Positions 1-6,978 of a DNA stretch of 39,245 nt are shown piece after piece. Made by a program: the position numbers and the translations under genes. The DNA is from Armatimonadota bacterium (GTDB taxonomy: Bacteria > Armatimonadota > Zipacnadia > UBA1398 > JAKPQA01). Every line of letters starts with the position of its first letter. The first letter of the stretch is position 1. Under the pieces are notes generated by a model. That model saw only the letters and a list, made by a program, of their open reading frames with translations. It did not search any database and was not told the DNA's origin. The stretch spans positions 1 through 39,245 of the forward strand of contig JAKPQA010000190.1 of the NCBI GenBank assembly GCA_029547025.1, in the 5' to 3' direction.

Positions 1-639
1 CGGCCCGATGCGCTGCCGATCCTGCGGGAGAACGAGGCGCAGGATCCCGCGCGATTCGTCGTCGAGCTGCGGCCGGATCTGCACTACTTGCAGTCGCACT
101 ATCCGGACTGGAGCAACCCTGAGCTGGGGCCGGAGTACATCCACAACTATCGGCCCCACATGGACGCAGCGCGGGAGGGCGCGCCTGGGCTGCCCATCGG
201 TGTTCAGGTTGACGTGGCGTCGACACAGCCCTGGCGCAGAGACGTGCAGTGGATGCGCGGTTTCGATGCCGTGGCAAGGGAGCTGGGGCTCACGTCGACG
301 ACATACTATGAGTTCTCGCTACGGTGGGAGGTCTACTTCGACGCGCCACGGGTGTGTGAGGCGCGTTGGGTTGGTGCGGATGAGGCGGAGGTGGTCTTCG
401 ACCAACGGATCGATCCGGCGAGCTGCACGTCATTCGCGCAGGCGAAGGTCGACGGCAACAGACTGCGATTCCGAGTGGCGGGCGCGCTGAGGCCGGGCAC
501 CGAGTTCTCTGTTGACGTGGGTGGCATCGCGGACGACCCCGCGCGGCGCATCCCGTTGGGTTGGGACCACGACGCCGGCGTGGGGCCGGCGAACCGGATT
601 CCCCCGGGCACACTCGTGAGGCTCCCGGCGCAACGGTGA
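1..639 (+). CDS. C-terminal part of an unrecognised protein with an Ig-like tail
   Basis: The reading frame is open from the first base, so the gene begins outside the window; 212 residues remain. The first two thirds (motifs such as HYPDWSNPELGPEYIHNYRPH) look like the end of a globular catalytic or binding domain that I cannot name. The last 90 or so residues have the rhythm of a bacterial Ig-like domain (the VFDQRIDPAS...LRFRVAGALRPGTEF style seen in SbsA-like Ig domains, where a derivative or value comparison strand precedes a 'P-G-T-x-F/Y' turn). The codon third positions are strongly G/C, as in a real gene. Given the neighbours, a secreted or carbohydrate-related protein is plausible, but no catalytic residue can be assigned. 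A 212-base stretch without coding character separates it from the next gene. Confidence 0.75.
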   Translation, partial: RPDALPILRENEAQDPARFVVELRPDLHYLQSHYPDWSNPELGPEYIHNYRPHMDAAREGAPGLPIGVQVDVASTQPWRRDVQWMRGFDAVARELGLTSTTYYEFSLRWEVYFDAPRVCEARWVGADEAEVVFDQRIDPASCTSFAQAKVDGNRLRFRVAGALRPGTEFSVDVGGIADDPARRIPLGWDHDAGVGPANRIPPGTLVRLPAQR

Positions 640-851
640 GCGTCACGGAGACGCCAGCTGCCGGCGAGCCGCCCCGGGGTGACGGTCGCCATCGCAGCGG
701 CAGACGACCCGACTACAACAGGGTGTCGCTTCCCGGAGCTTGTGAGATCGGGCTTCTCGGCGGTCGGTCTTGCTGTGGGCGCAAGGGATCCCGCTGCGGA
801 CGGGGAATGGCCGGCACGGAGCGACCGCGGTGGTGTTGACAGGAGCCAAGC

Positions 852-2816
852 ATGCGGAAAGAGCCTTACCCCTCGCTGACGATCTCCTGGCGGATCGGAG
901 TGGCGCATTACGAGACTGACCGTGCGTTCGAGGATCTGTTGGATCAGGTGCGCGCTTGCCGCGAGTGGCTTGACGAACTGGCCTTCTTCGAGACGCTGAC
1001 GCACCACCTGTATCTTCCTCTGGACGCACTGGCGAGTCGCGCGGCGGTGTTGGGGCGGCGGATCCAGGCGGTGCGAGCCGAGGGGATTGGGCGTGTGGGC
1101 ATTAACATCCTGACCACGGTGGGCCACATCAACGAGGCGTGGGACTCGATGCCCGCCCTGCCGTTCCAGCCGATGGTGGGACACGACGGATCGGTGTCGC
1201 GGGGGTGCGCGTGCCCGAACACGCCAGGGCTCCGCGAGTATGTTCGCGAGAAGTATTCACTATTTGCCGAAGCGGGTCCTGATTTCATCTGGGTGGATGA
1301 CGATATCCGGATGAACAACCATGGGGTGGCATGGGCATGTTTCTGCCCGACCTGCCTGCGGATGGTCTCGGAGCGGCTGGGGGTCGACATGGATCGCGGG
1401 GCGCTGCTGGCGGCCATGGACGACCCGGATCGGGGTGACGTCCGTGCGGCGTGGATCGCTCACAACGCCGACACGATCGACTCGCTGATGGCTCACGTGT
1501 CGGCGGCGGTGCGTGCGGTGAACCCTGGTATCGCCATGGGGCTGATGACGGCTGGGCCGGGCGACCTGTATTGCGGAGCGGAGCTGCCGCGGTGGCTGAG
1601 GTCGCTCGGGGCGACGAAGCTGCGACCGGGTGGCGGGTTCTACGCGGACACAACGCCGGGAGCCATGATCGAGAAGGCGTTTGACGTTGGTCGAGGCTCG
1701 CGGGTCGTGCGGGACATGCGAGAGATTGCCGACATTCAGTATGAGCTGGAGAACTTTCCATACCAGAAGCTCGGGAAGTCGGCCACGGCGCTCATCAGCG
1801 AGTGCACACTCGCCCTGGCCATGGGCTGCAATGGCGTGGCGCTGAACATGCTGCCCATGTGGGGCGGGCCGTTTGACGATATCGGTGCGTTCCTCGATCG
1901 GCTGCCGGCGGCCCGGGCGGTGTGGGAGCGGTTGGTGGACGACGCGGCGGGCCTCCCCACGGCTGGCCTGTGGCCGGCATGGCACGCGAAGCTTCAGGCG
2001 AGAAGGCCTGTTCGCGTGGGCGAGAGCTGGCTGGGGAGCATGGGGGAGCATGGCACCTCAGTCCCGTATGTGCTGTCGGGGATCGGCGTGCCACTCTCGG
2101 TCGAGCCATGGGACGGAGTGGGGCCGCCGGTCTACGGTACGGTGCTGGGCGGCCGGGCCGCCGAGGGGTTCACGGACGACGAGCTGCGGGTACTGCTGTC
2201 GGGCGGCGTGCTGATGGACACGGCGACGCTGGAGATCCTCTCGGCTCGGGGGCTTGGTGAGCTCACGGGTGTTCGCGTGGCTCGAAGGATCGACAACGGG
2301 GCAATGGAGCAATTGACGGAGGATGCTCTCAACGGCGGGTATGCGGGGCAGATTCGCGACGCGCGGATCGAGTTCTGGGGCAACGCGCAGGGCAAGGCAG
2401 ATATCCTCGAGGCCCGAGCGGACGGGGTGCGTGTGCTGGCGAACACCCACGACTACTTCCGGCGGTGCCATGGTCCGTGCTTGAGCGTATATGAGAACGA
2501 GCTGGGTGGTCGCGTGGCCGTCATGGGTTACGCGCCGTGGATGTTCCTGCACTCGGTGTCGAAGCGGGCACAGCTCCTGAACATCGCCGACTGGATCACG
2601 GGAGAGGGCCTGCCGGTTCGGGTCGAGGAACCCGTGGCGCTGGTCCCGTTCGTGCGGATGGCCGAAGACCGGTCCAGGGCCGTGGTGGTGCTTCTGAATG
2701 CGGGGCTCGACCCCATCGACCGAGCGACGGTGCGCATCCGGCTCGCCGGCAGCGAGCGGGTGGACGAGGTGGGCGGACTTGCGGCATGGGAGACGACGGT
2801 CTTGCGAACCGAGTAG
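852..2816 (+). CDS. GH42-like glycosidase-family protein (atypical active site)
   Basis: 654 residues, no signal peptide, so probably cytoplasmic. ATG with AGGAG seven bases upstream fixes the start. The N-terminal half reads as a TIM barrel. It carries C119/C121 in a C-P-N-T-P-x-x-R-E context, followed by C163, C165 and C168 in CFCPTC. This matches the four-cysteine zinc site known in GH42 beta-galactosidases (C...CxCxxC just after the acid/base Glu). The middle part (about residues 390-480, with LLSGGVLMDTATLEIL) resembles the GH42 trimerisation, glutamine-amidotransferase-like domain, and the end (VVVLLNAGLDP...AWETTVL) resembles the small beta C-terminal domain. Where GH42 enzymes have W-x-x-D-N-E-Y, this protein has WVDDDIRM (W147, D149-D151), so the usual Glu is absent. 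It may be an inactive or altered-mechanism relative. GH42 membership is inferred from memory of the family, not from a search. Confidence 0.65.
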   Translation: MRKEPYPSLTISWRIGVAHYETDRAFEDLLDQVRACREWLDELAFFETLTHHLYLPLDALASRAAVLGRRIQAVRAEGIGRVGINILTTVGHINEAWDSMPALPFQPMVGHDGSVSRGCACPNTPGLREYVREKYSLFAEAGPDFIWVDDDIRMNNHGVAWACFCPTCLRMVSERLGVDMDRGALLAAMDDPDRGDVRAAWIAHNADTIDSLMAHVSAAVRAVNPGIAMGLMTAGPGDLYCGAELPRWLRSLGATKLRPGGGFYADTTPGAMIEKAFDVGRGSRVVRDMREIADIQYELENFPYQKLGKSATALISECTLALAMGCNGVALNMLPMWGGPFDDIGAFLDRLPAARAVWERLVDDAAGLPTAGLWPAWHAKLQARRPVRVGESWLGSMGEHGTSVPYVLSGIGVPLSVEPWDGVGPPVYGTVLGGRAAEGFTDDELRVLLSGGVLMDTATLEILSARGLGELTGVRVARRIDNGAMEQLTEDALNGGYAGQIRDARIEFWGNAQGKADILEARADGVRVLANTHDYFRRCHGPCLSVYENELGGRVAVMGYAPWMFLHSVSKRAQLLNIADWITGEGLPVRVEEPVALVPFVRMAEDRSRAVVVLLNAGLDPIDRATVRIRLAGSERVDEVGGLAAWETTVLRTE

Positions 2817-2828
2817 GGGGCGCCACAG

Positions 2829-2960
2829 CTAGTCCTCTCGGACGCGGTTCTGGAGGACCCAGCGAAGGAACGCGGGGCCGAGGATGAGCACGGCCGCGAG
2901 GCATACGACAAAGAAGAGCTCCTTGAGCCCAATGGGACCGATATTGGCGAGTGGGTACAC
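2829..2960 (-). CDS. 43-residue single-span membrane protein, TatA-like N-terminus
   Basis: A very short gene. GTG start at 2960 preceded by CGGGAGG at a six-base spacing, TAG stop at 2829. It encodes about 43 residues: a short N-terminal stretch (YPLANIGPIG), then GLKELFFVVCLAAVLILGP as one clear hydrophobic helix, then a charged tail LRWVLQNRVRED. The G-x-x-E-L-(hydrophobic)-G-P pattern recalls the start of TatA/TatE translocase subunits, but the amphipathic helix and acidic or lysine tail of TatA are missing, so this is only a resemblance. It follows the other minus-strand small gene by 59 bases and may be co-transcribed with it. It ends 12 bases from the convergent GH42-like gene. Codon third positions are mostly G/C, and the ribosome site plus clean TM segment make a real gene likely. 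Confidence 0.6.
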   Translation of the reverse strand: MYPLANIGPIGLKELFFVVCLAAVLILGPAFLRWVLQNRVRED

Positions 2961-3019
2961 GTGTGGCCTCCCGAGGCGAGTCGAGCCTCGGCATCATCAT
3001 ACCGCACGGGCGACGGGGC

Positions 3020-3190
3020 TCAGGCGGCGACTTGGCTGTTGTCCTCGGCGAGTTCTTCGAGATTCACCAGTGGCACTTCGGTGGGGACGCGACCCGCGCG
3101 GTATTGGGGCAGAGGCGGTTGGCGATCCACGTATGCGTCGAGTTCGGCGATGAGGCGTTCGAGTGTCTCGCGTTGCTGTGTTGCGGTCAT
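3020..3190 (-). CDS. Small hypothetical protein (56 residues)
   Basis: ATG at 3190 with GGGAGGGC about seven bases upstream; TGA at 3020. The product is hydrophilic with an N-terminal helix (QQRETLERLIAELDAYVD) followed by an extended, proline-rich acidic part (RAGRVPTEVPLVNLEELAED). No known domain is recognised. A frame upstream of this ATG is open for another 73 codons but has no coding character, so I take the ATG next to the ribosome site. It lies just upstream of the 43-residue membrane protein on the same strand, so the two may be one transcript. They are squeezed between the convergent GH42-like gene and the divergent creatininase-family gene. Confidence 0.55.
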   Translation of the reverse strand: MTATQQRETLERLIAELDAYVDRQPPLPQYRAGRVPTEVPLVNLEELAEDNSQVAA

Positions 3191-3380
3191 CGGGCAGCCC
3201 TCCCGACCCCAAGCACCCACGACCCCCTGACACACCCTGAGTGTTCCACAGACCGACCGCTGTTCAAACCCACATACGCGCGAGTGGCCCCGGAGGTTCC
3301 CTGGCTTGGGTATCCGAAGTGACCTGCGCTTCGGTCGCGGGTGCGCGTGGCTGCATCCGGCTTGGGTTTGGGAGGCGGAG

Positions 3381-4151
3381 ATGGGCGAGTGGAACCTGGC
3401 CGAGACCACTCTAGGTCTGAGCCTGGATGCGGGCTACCGGGTGGCCGTACTCCCCGTGGGAGCCACCGAGGCGCACGGTCTGCATCTGCCGTATTCAACG
3501 GACACGCTTCAGGTCGAGGCGATTGCCCGACGGGCATGCGAAGCGGCAGATGCACGGGGTGCGCGGGTGGTGCTGCTGCCGACGGTTCCGTATGGGGTGA
3601 ACGAGAACACACTGGGTTTTCCGTGGACTATCAGCCTGAGGCCGAGCACGCTGTTTCGGGTCGTCACGGACGTGGTGTCGAGTCTGGCGCAGCATGGGGT
3701 ACCGAAGATGCTGTTGCTTAACGGGCATGGCGGGAACGAGTTCCAGCCCCATCTGCGGGAGCTGTGCCGTCAGACGCCGGTACAGATCGTGCTGGTCAAC
3801 TGGTATCAAGCGGCCAGTACGGCTCAGGAGCGCCTGTTCGCGCACGGCGGAGAGCACGCGGACGAGATGGAGACCTCGCTGGTGGCGGCTCTCCGCCCGG
3901 ACTTGGTGCGAGCCGAGCTGGCCGGGTCGGGCCGCACGCGGGAGCCGGTGTTGTCGGCGCTGAAGGAAGGGTGGGCGTGGGTTGCGCGTCCGTGGGACCG
4001 TCTGACCTACGATAGCGGGGTCGGGGATCCGAGCCAGGCGGCAGCCTGGAAGGGCGACGAGCTTCTCGTCGGGCTGACCGAGAAGCTCGCCGGCTTGCTG
4101 GTGGAGCTGTCCGATGCCCCTGTGGATGAGCTGTACCCGTATCGAGCGTGA
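3381..4151 (+). CDS. Creatininase-family amidohydrolase
   Basis: 256 residues, close to the usual length of the family. GGAGG six bases before ATG 3381 fixes the start; an earlier in-frame start at 3306 has no ribosome site. Family signatures are clear: LPVGATEAHGLHLPYSTD (E30, H32/H35 and D41, the metal-binding cluster), LLLNGHGGN (H116), and HGGEHADEMETS near residue 155-166, whose acidic and His residues complete the dinuclear metal site. The family hydrolyses cyclic or linear amides (creatinine, formamido-pyrimidines in riboflavin or F420 synthesis, mycofactocin precursor peptide), and the substrate here cannot be told from sequence. No signal peptide, so cytoplasmic. It ends two bases before the stop of the convergent HDOD gene. 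Confidence 0.9.
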   Translation: MGEWNLAETTLGLSLDAGYRVAVLPVGATEAHGLHLPYSTDTLQVEAIARRACEAADARGARVVLLPTVPYGVNENTLGFPWTISLRPSTLFRVVTDVVSSLAQHGVPKMLLLNGHGGNEFQPHLRELCRQTPVQIVLVNWYQAASTAQERLFAHGGEHADEMETSLVAALRPDLVRAELAGSGRTREPVLSALKEGWAWVARPWDRLTYDSGVGDPSQAAAWKGDELLVGLTEKLAGLLVELSDAPVDELYPYRA

Positions 4152-4153
4152 CG

Positions 4154-5065
4154 TCAGGCCGCGGCGAGGACTCCGGTGAGCATTTCGACCGAGGGGGCCT
4201 CTTCCCTGAGACGGCTGACGCACCGGTGGATTTCATCGGGCCCCATGCCTGCCGCTAGCCCACCGAGCAGTGTCCAGACATCGGAGCACATGGAGGGCGT
4301 CGGGGCGGTCTCGATGCCGGGTTCACCGACGCCATGGCTGACGCAGTCGGAGAGATGCACCGCCGCTGCCAGTCGGCTGTGCTCGCCAGCCTGAGCGGGG
4401 GCATGGTGGAACCGGATGACGTCAACCAGGGCTGGCGGTAGGTGCCAGTGCCGGGCGACGACACCGCCCACTTCCGCGTGATCGGTACCCAACTGTCGAC
4501 GCTCGACCCAAGCGAGCGGTCTGCCTGAAAGGCGTCCTTCCTGCAGCACGGACGCATAGGCTTCCGGCTGGCTGCAGGCCAGCACCAAGGCTCCGATGTC
4601 GTGGAGCAGCCCGGCGGTGAAGGCATCCTCTCGACCGCGGGTGGCTGTTGTCTGCGCGATGCCGCGGCTCCCACTGGCGGTCATAGCGGAATGGCGCCAG
4701 AACCGCTGGAGGCTGAAGCCGGGAACGGTATGGTCGGGGCGGAGCAGGCGGCTGATGGCAGCCCCCACCACCACCGATCTGACTAGATCGAGGCCCATGA
4801 GTGTCACGGCCTGCTGAACCCCGGATACGCTCGAATGGAAGTTGAAGTAACCCGAGTTGGCGATGCGCAGCACCCGTGCTGCAAGGACGGGATCCTGCTG
4901 TACTGCCTGAGCCACGGCGCCCGCGCTGGAGGTGGCTGATTCCGTGAGCCGTAGCACCTCGGTCACGGCAGAAGGCAGAACGGGCAGGCGGCTCAGATCG
5001 ACCAATGCCGTCACATCGGTCGGGGTTACCGGAGTCGGGGAAAGGGACTGGTCCAAATCGATCAC
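4154..5065 (-). CDS. HDOD-domain signalling protein
   Basis: 303 residues. A short leader is followed by the HDOD domain from about residue 18: LVDLSRLPVLPSAVTEVLRL, then QDPVLAARVLRIANSGYFNF (the strongly conserved D-P-x-L-x-x-x-[IL]-L-R-x-x-N-S-x-x-[FY]), QAVTLMGLDLVRSVVV, LLHDIGALVL, and HAEVGGVVARHWHLPPALVDVIRFHH. The HDOD family resembles HD phosphohydrolases but is generally thought to act as a signalling or scaffold module in taxis, stress and stalk or cell-cycle control. GTG start at 5065; an in-frame TGA lies six codons upstream, so the gene cannot start earlier, although the ribosome site (GACGGGG) is weak. Its upstream region is shared with the divergent oxidoreductase gene. No receiver or GGDEF domain is attached. 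Confidence 0.9.
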   Translation of the reverse strand: MIDLDQSLSPTPVTPTDVTALVDLSRLPVLPSAVTEVLRLTESATSSAGAVAQAVQQDPVLAARVLRIANSGYFNFHSSVSGVQQAVTLMGLDLVRSVVVGAAISRLLRPDHTVPGFSLQRFWRHSAMTASGSRGIAQTTATRGREDAFTAGLLHDIGALVLACSQPEAYASVLQEGRLSGRPLAWVERRQLGTDHAEVGGVVARHWHLPPALVDVIRFHHAPAQAGEHSRLAAAVHLSDCVSHGVGEPGIETAPTPSMCSDVWTLLGGLAAGMGPDEIHRCVSRLREEAPSVEMLTGVLAAA

Positions 5066-5368
5066 CCCCGTCGGCGAGAATCAACGTTGGCCCTTCGTAC
5101 CGTTCCTTCCATGGATCGTCATGAGCGCCGGGGCCGCCCGATGTCGCCCATCCAAAAAAGCCGCAACGCGGATGTGAAATCGCGCGATTCTGGCTCAAAA
5201 CTGGGCCAGAGCCCCGGCAGGGCACCGAGACGTACTCTATCCTGGACGCTGTACTCGTGACTAGTCCCCTGGCATCGTCGGCCCGTAGGGCAGCAAGGGG
5301 ACCGACGGCACGCCAGCGAATTGTACTCGACTCGCGCGAGTGCGGGAGACCGGGTGGGAGGGCTGAGC
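5066..5368. other. Divergent intergenic region
   Basis: 303 bases between the divergent HDOD and oxidoreductase genes. I see no reading frame with coding character. It is somewhat less GC-rich than its surroundings around 5145-5275, with a run of six A near 5153, as expected for promoter DNA. A weak inverted repeat (CTGGC ... GCCAG, ten-base loop) lies around 5190-5210. No convincing -35/-10 pair could be picked. Confidence 0.4.
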
Positions 5369-6682
5369 ATGTCCGCGTGGACCGCATCGTCACTGACCCG
5401 CCGCACGTTCATCGGGAAGTGCACCCAGGGGGTTATGGGTTTGGGCATGGCGGCAGCAGGATCCAGGAGAGCACGGGCGGTGTCTGCGAACGACCGCATC
5501 ACCGTGGGGCACATCGGCGTGGGCGGGATGGGCAACGCGCACGTGAGCTGGTTCGCCGGCTTCCCCGATGTGGACACGGCGGCGCTCTGTGACGTCGACG
5601 AGACGCACCTCACCGCAACGATGGACCGGCTGAAGGAGATGCGGCCGGACACGAAAGCCCAAGCGTACCGGGACTTCCGGAACGTGCTGGAGCGGGACGA
5701 TATCGATGTGATCACTTGCGCGACGCCGGACCACTGGCATGCGCTGGTGGCCATCATGGCTTTCGAGGCGGGGAAGGACGTGTACGGCGAGAAGCCGCTG
5801 TGTCACTCGGTGGCCGAGAGCCACGCCATGGTGAGAGCGCGGAAGCGTTACGGACGCGTCTTCCAGCTGGGTACCCAGATTCACGCTGACGACAACTACC
5901 ACCGAGTGGTGGAGCTGGTTCGCGCGGGCGTGCTGGGGAGGATCCACACGGTGCGCGTTTGGAAGGAAGGCGGGTCACCGGGGCTGGGATTCCCGCCGAA
6001 CGAGACGCCCCCGCCCACGCTGGACTGGGATATGTGGCTGGGACCGGCTCCGTGGAGCCCCTACACGCCCGCTCGGTGCCACTTCAACTTCCGCTACTTC
6101 TTCGACTACTCGGGGGGCACGTACGCGGACTTCTGGTGCCACATCGCGGACATCGCTTACTGGGCCATGGGTGATCTTGGGGAACCCAAGACCATCGATG
6201 CCCGTGGGGAGACACCGAAGGACGGGATTGCCGACACGCCTGCGTGGATCGACGTGGACTACGACTTTGGCGACGTGAAGCTGTTGTGGACGACGAAGGC
6301 GCCCGATGTGCCCGGAGCAGCTGGCCGCGGGATCGGATGCCAGTTCGAAGGGGACCGCGGCTCGATGGTGGTCGATTACGGGAGCCGGGTGCTGTTCATC
6401 GACGGCAAGGAGCTGACGGACATCCCCGAGGTGCCACAGAGCATTCCGCGGTCGCCCGGCCACCCGCGGAACTTCCTGGACTGCGTGCGGAGCCGCGAGG
6501 CGCCGGAGAGCCACCTCGATTATGTGCACACCATGACGCTGCCGATGCTCCTGGGCTGCATCTCGTTCCGGCTTGGGCGCAAGCTCACGTGGGATTCGGT
6601 GAAGCAGCGGTTCGTGGACGATGATGCAGCGAACCGGATGCTGGCGCCGCCCTACCGGGAGCCGTGGCACCTGCCGGCATAG
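5369..6682 (+). CDS. Tat-exported Gfo/Idh/MocA-family oxidoreductase
   Basis: 437 residues. ATG 5369 has GGGAGG seven bases upstream. The N-terminus has a twin-arginine signal (LTRRTFIGK, then a hydrophobic, Ala/Gly-rich stretch and a likely cleavage after about residue 38), so it is probably exported folded with its cofactor. Then comes the Rossmann domain: ITVGHIGVGGMGNAHV (glycine motif), CDVDE, and GEKPLCHS, which holds the conserved E-K-P lysine. The C-terminal alpha/beta domain has the FDYSGGTYADFWCHIADIAYW segment with the family's H-x-x-D. The family uses NAD(P) to oxidise or reduce sugars, inositols or glycosides; exported members in this kind of genome often come with saccharolytic genes. 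The substrate is unknown. Confidence 0.92.
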   Translation: MSAWTASSLTRRTFIGKCTQGVMGLGMAAAGSRRARAVSANDRITVGHIGVGGMGNAHVSWFAGFPDVDTAALCDVDETHLTATMDRLKEMRPDTKAQAYRDFRNVLERDDIDVITCATPDHWHALVAIMAFEAGKDVYGEKPLCHSVAESHAMVRARKRYGRVFQLGTQIHADDNYHRVVELVRAGVLGRIHTVRVWKEGGSPGLGFPPNETPPPTLDWDMWLGPAPWSPYTPARCHFNFRYFFDYSGGTYADFWCHIADIAYWAMGDLGEPKTIDARGETPKDGIADTPAWIDVDYDFGDVKLLWTTKAPDVPGAAGRGIGCQFEGDRGSMVVDYGSRVLFIDGKELTDIPEVPQSIPRSPGHPRNFLDCVRSREAPESHLDYVHTMTLPMLLGCISFRLGRKLTWDSVKQRFVDDDAANRMLAPPYREPWHLPA

Positions 6683-6742
6683 GGTCGAGGCATGCCTAGT
6701 TCGGGTCAGGTGCCAAGGCCTTGGGCGCGAGAGTGGGCACCG

Positions 6743-6952
6743 ATGGGCGCCCGGGCGATCCTGACGGTGCCGCGCGACGGGCCCGGGAGCCTGCGGGCTG
6801 TGGCCGGCCGGTGGGCCCTGGCGCTGGCCGAAAGCGTGAAGGCCGAGCACCGGGGGCTGGCGCTGGAGCTCTACGGAAACGTGCTGGACCACGCGGCGCT
6901 CGTCTCCCAGCGCGAGGCAGCCGCCTTGGGTATTCGGGACCTGGTGAAGTGA
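6743..6952 (+). CDS. Small hypothetical protein or gene remnant (69 residues)
   Basis: Between the oxidoreductase and the haem/PD40 gene lies a frame whose third codon positions are almost all G or C from ATG 6743 to TGA 6952, like real genes here. An ATG at 6692 in the same frame is followed by codons without that bias, so I prefer 6743 (GAGAG about nine bases upstream). The product has a beta strand start (ARAILTVPRDGPGS), then helices (RWALALAESVKAEHRGLALELYG, NVLDHAALVSQREAAALGI). It could be the surviving end of a larger decayed gene. No family recognised. Confidence 0.4.
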   Translation: MGARAILTVPRDGPGSLRAVAGRWALALAESVKAEHRGLALELYGNVLDHAALVSQREAAALGIRDLVK

Positions 6953-6978
6953 CCGGTGCGGGGCGAAGGGCGGCGACG

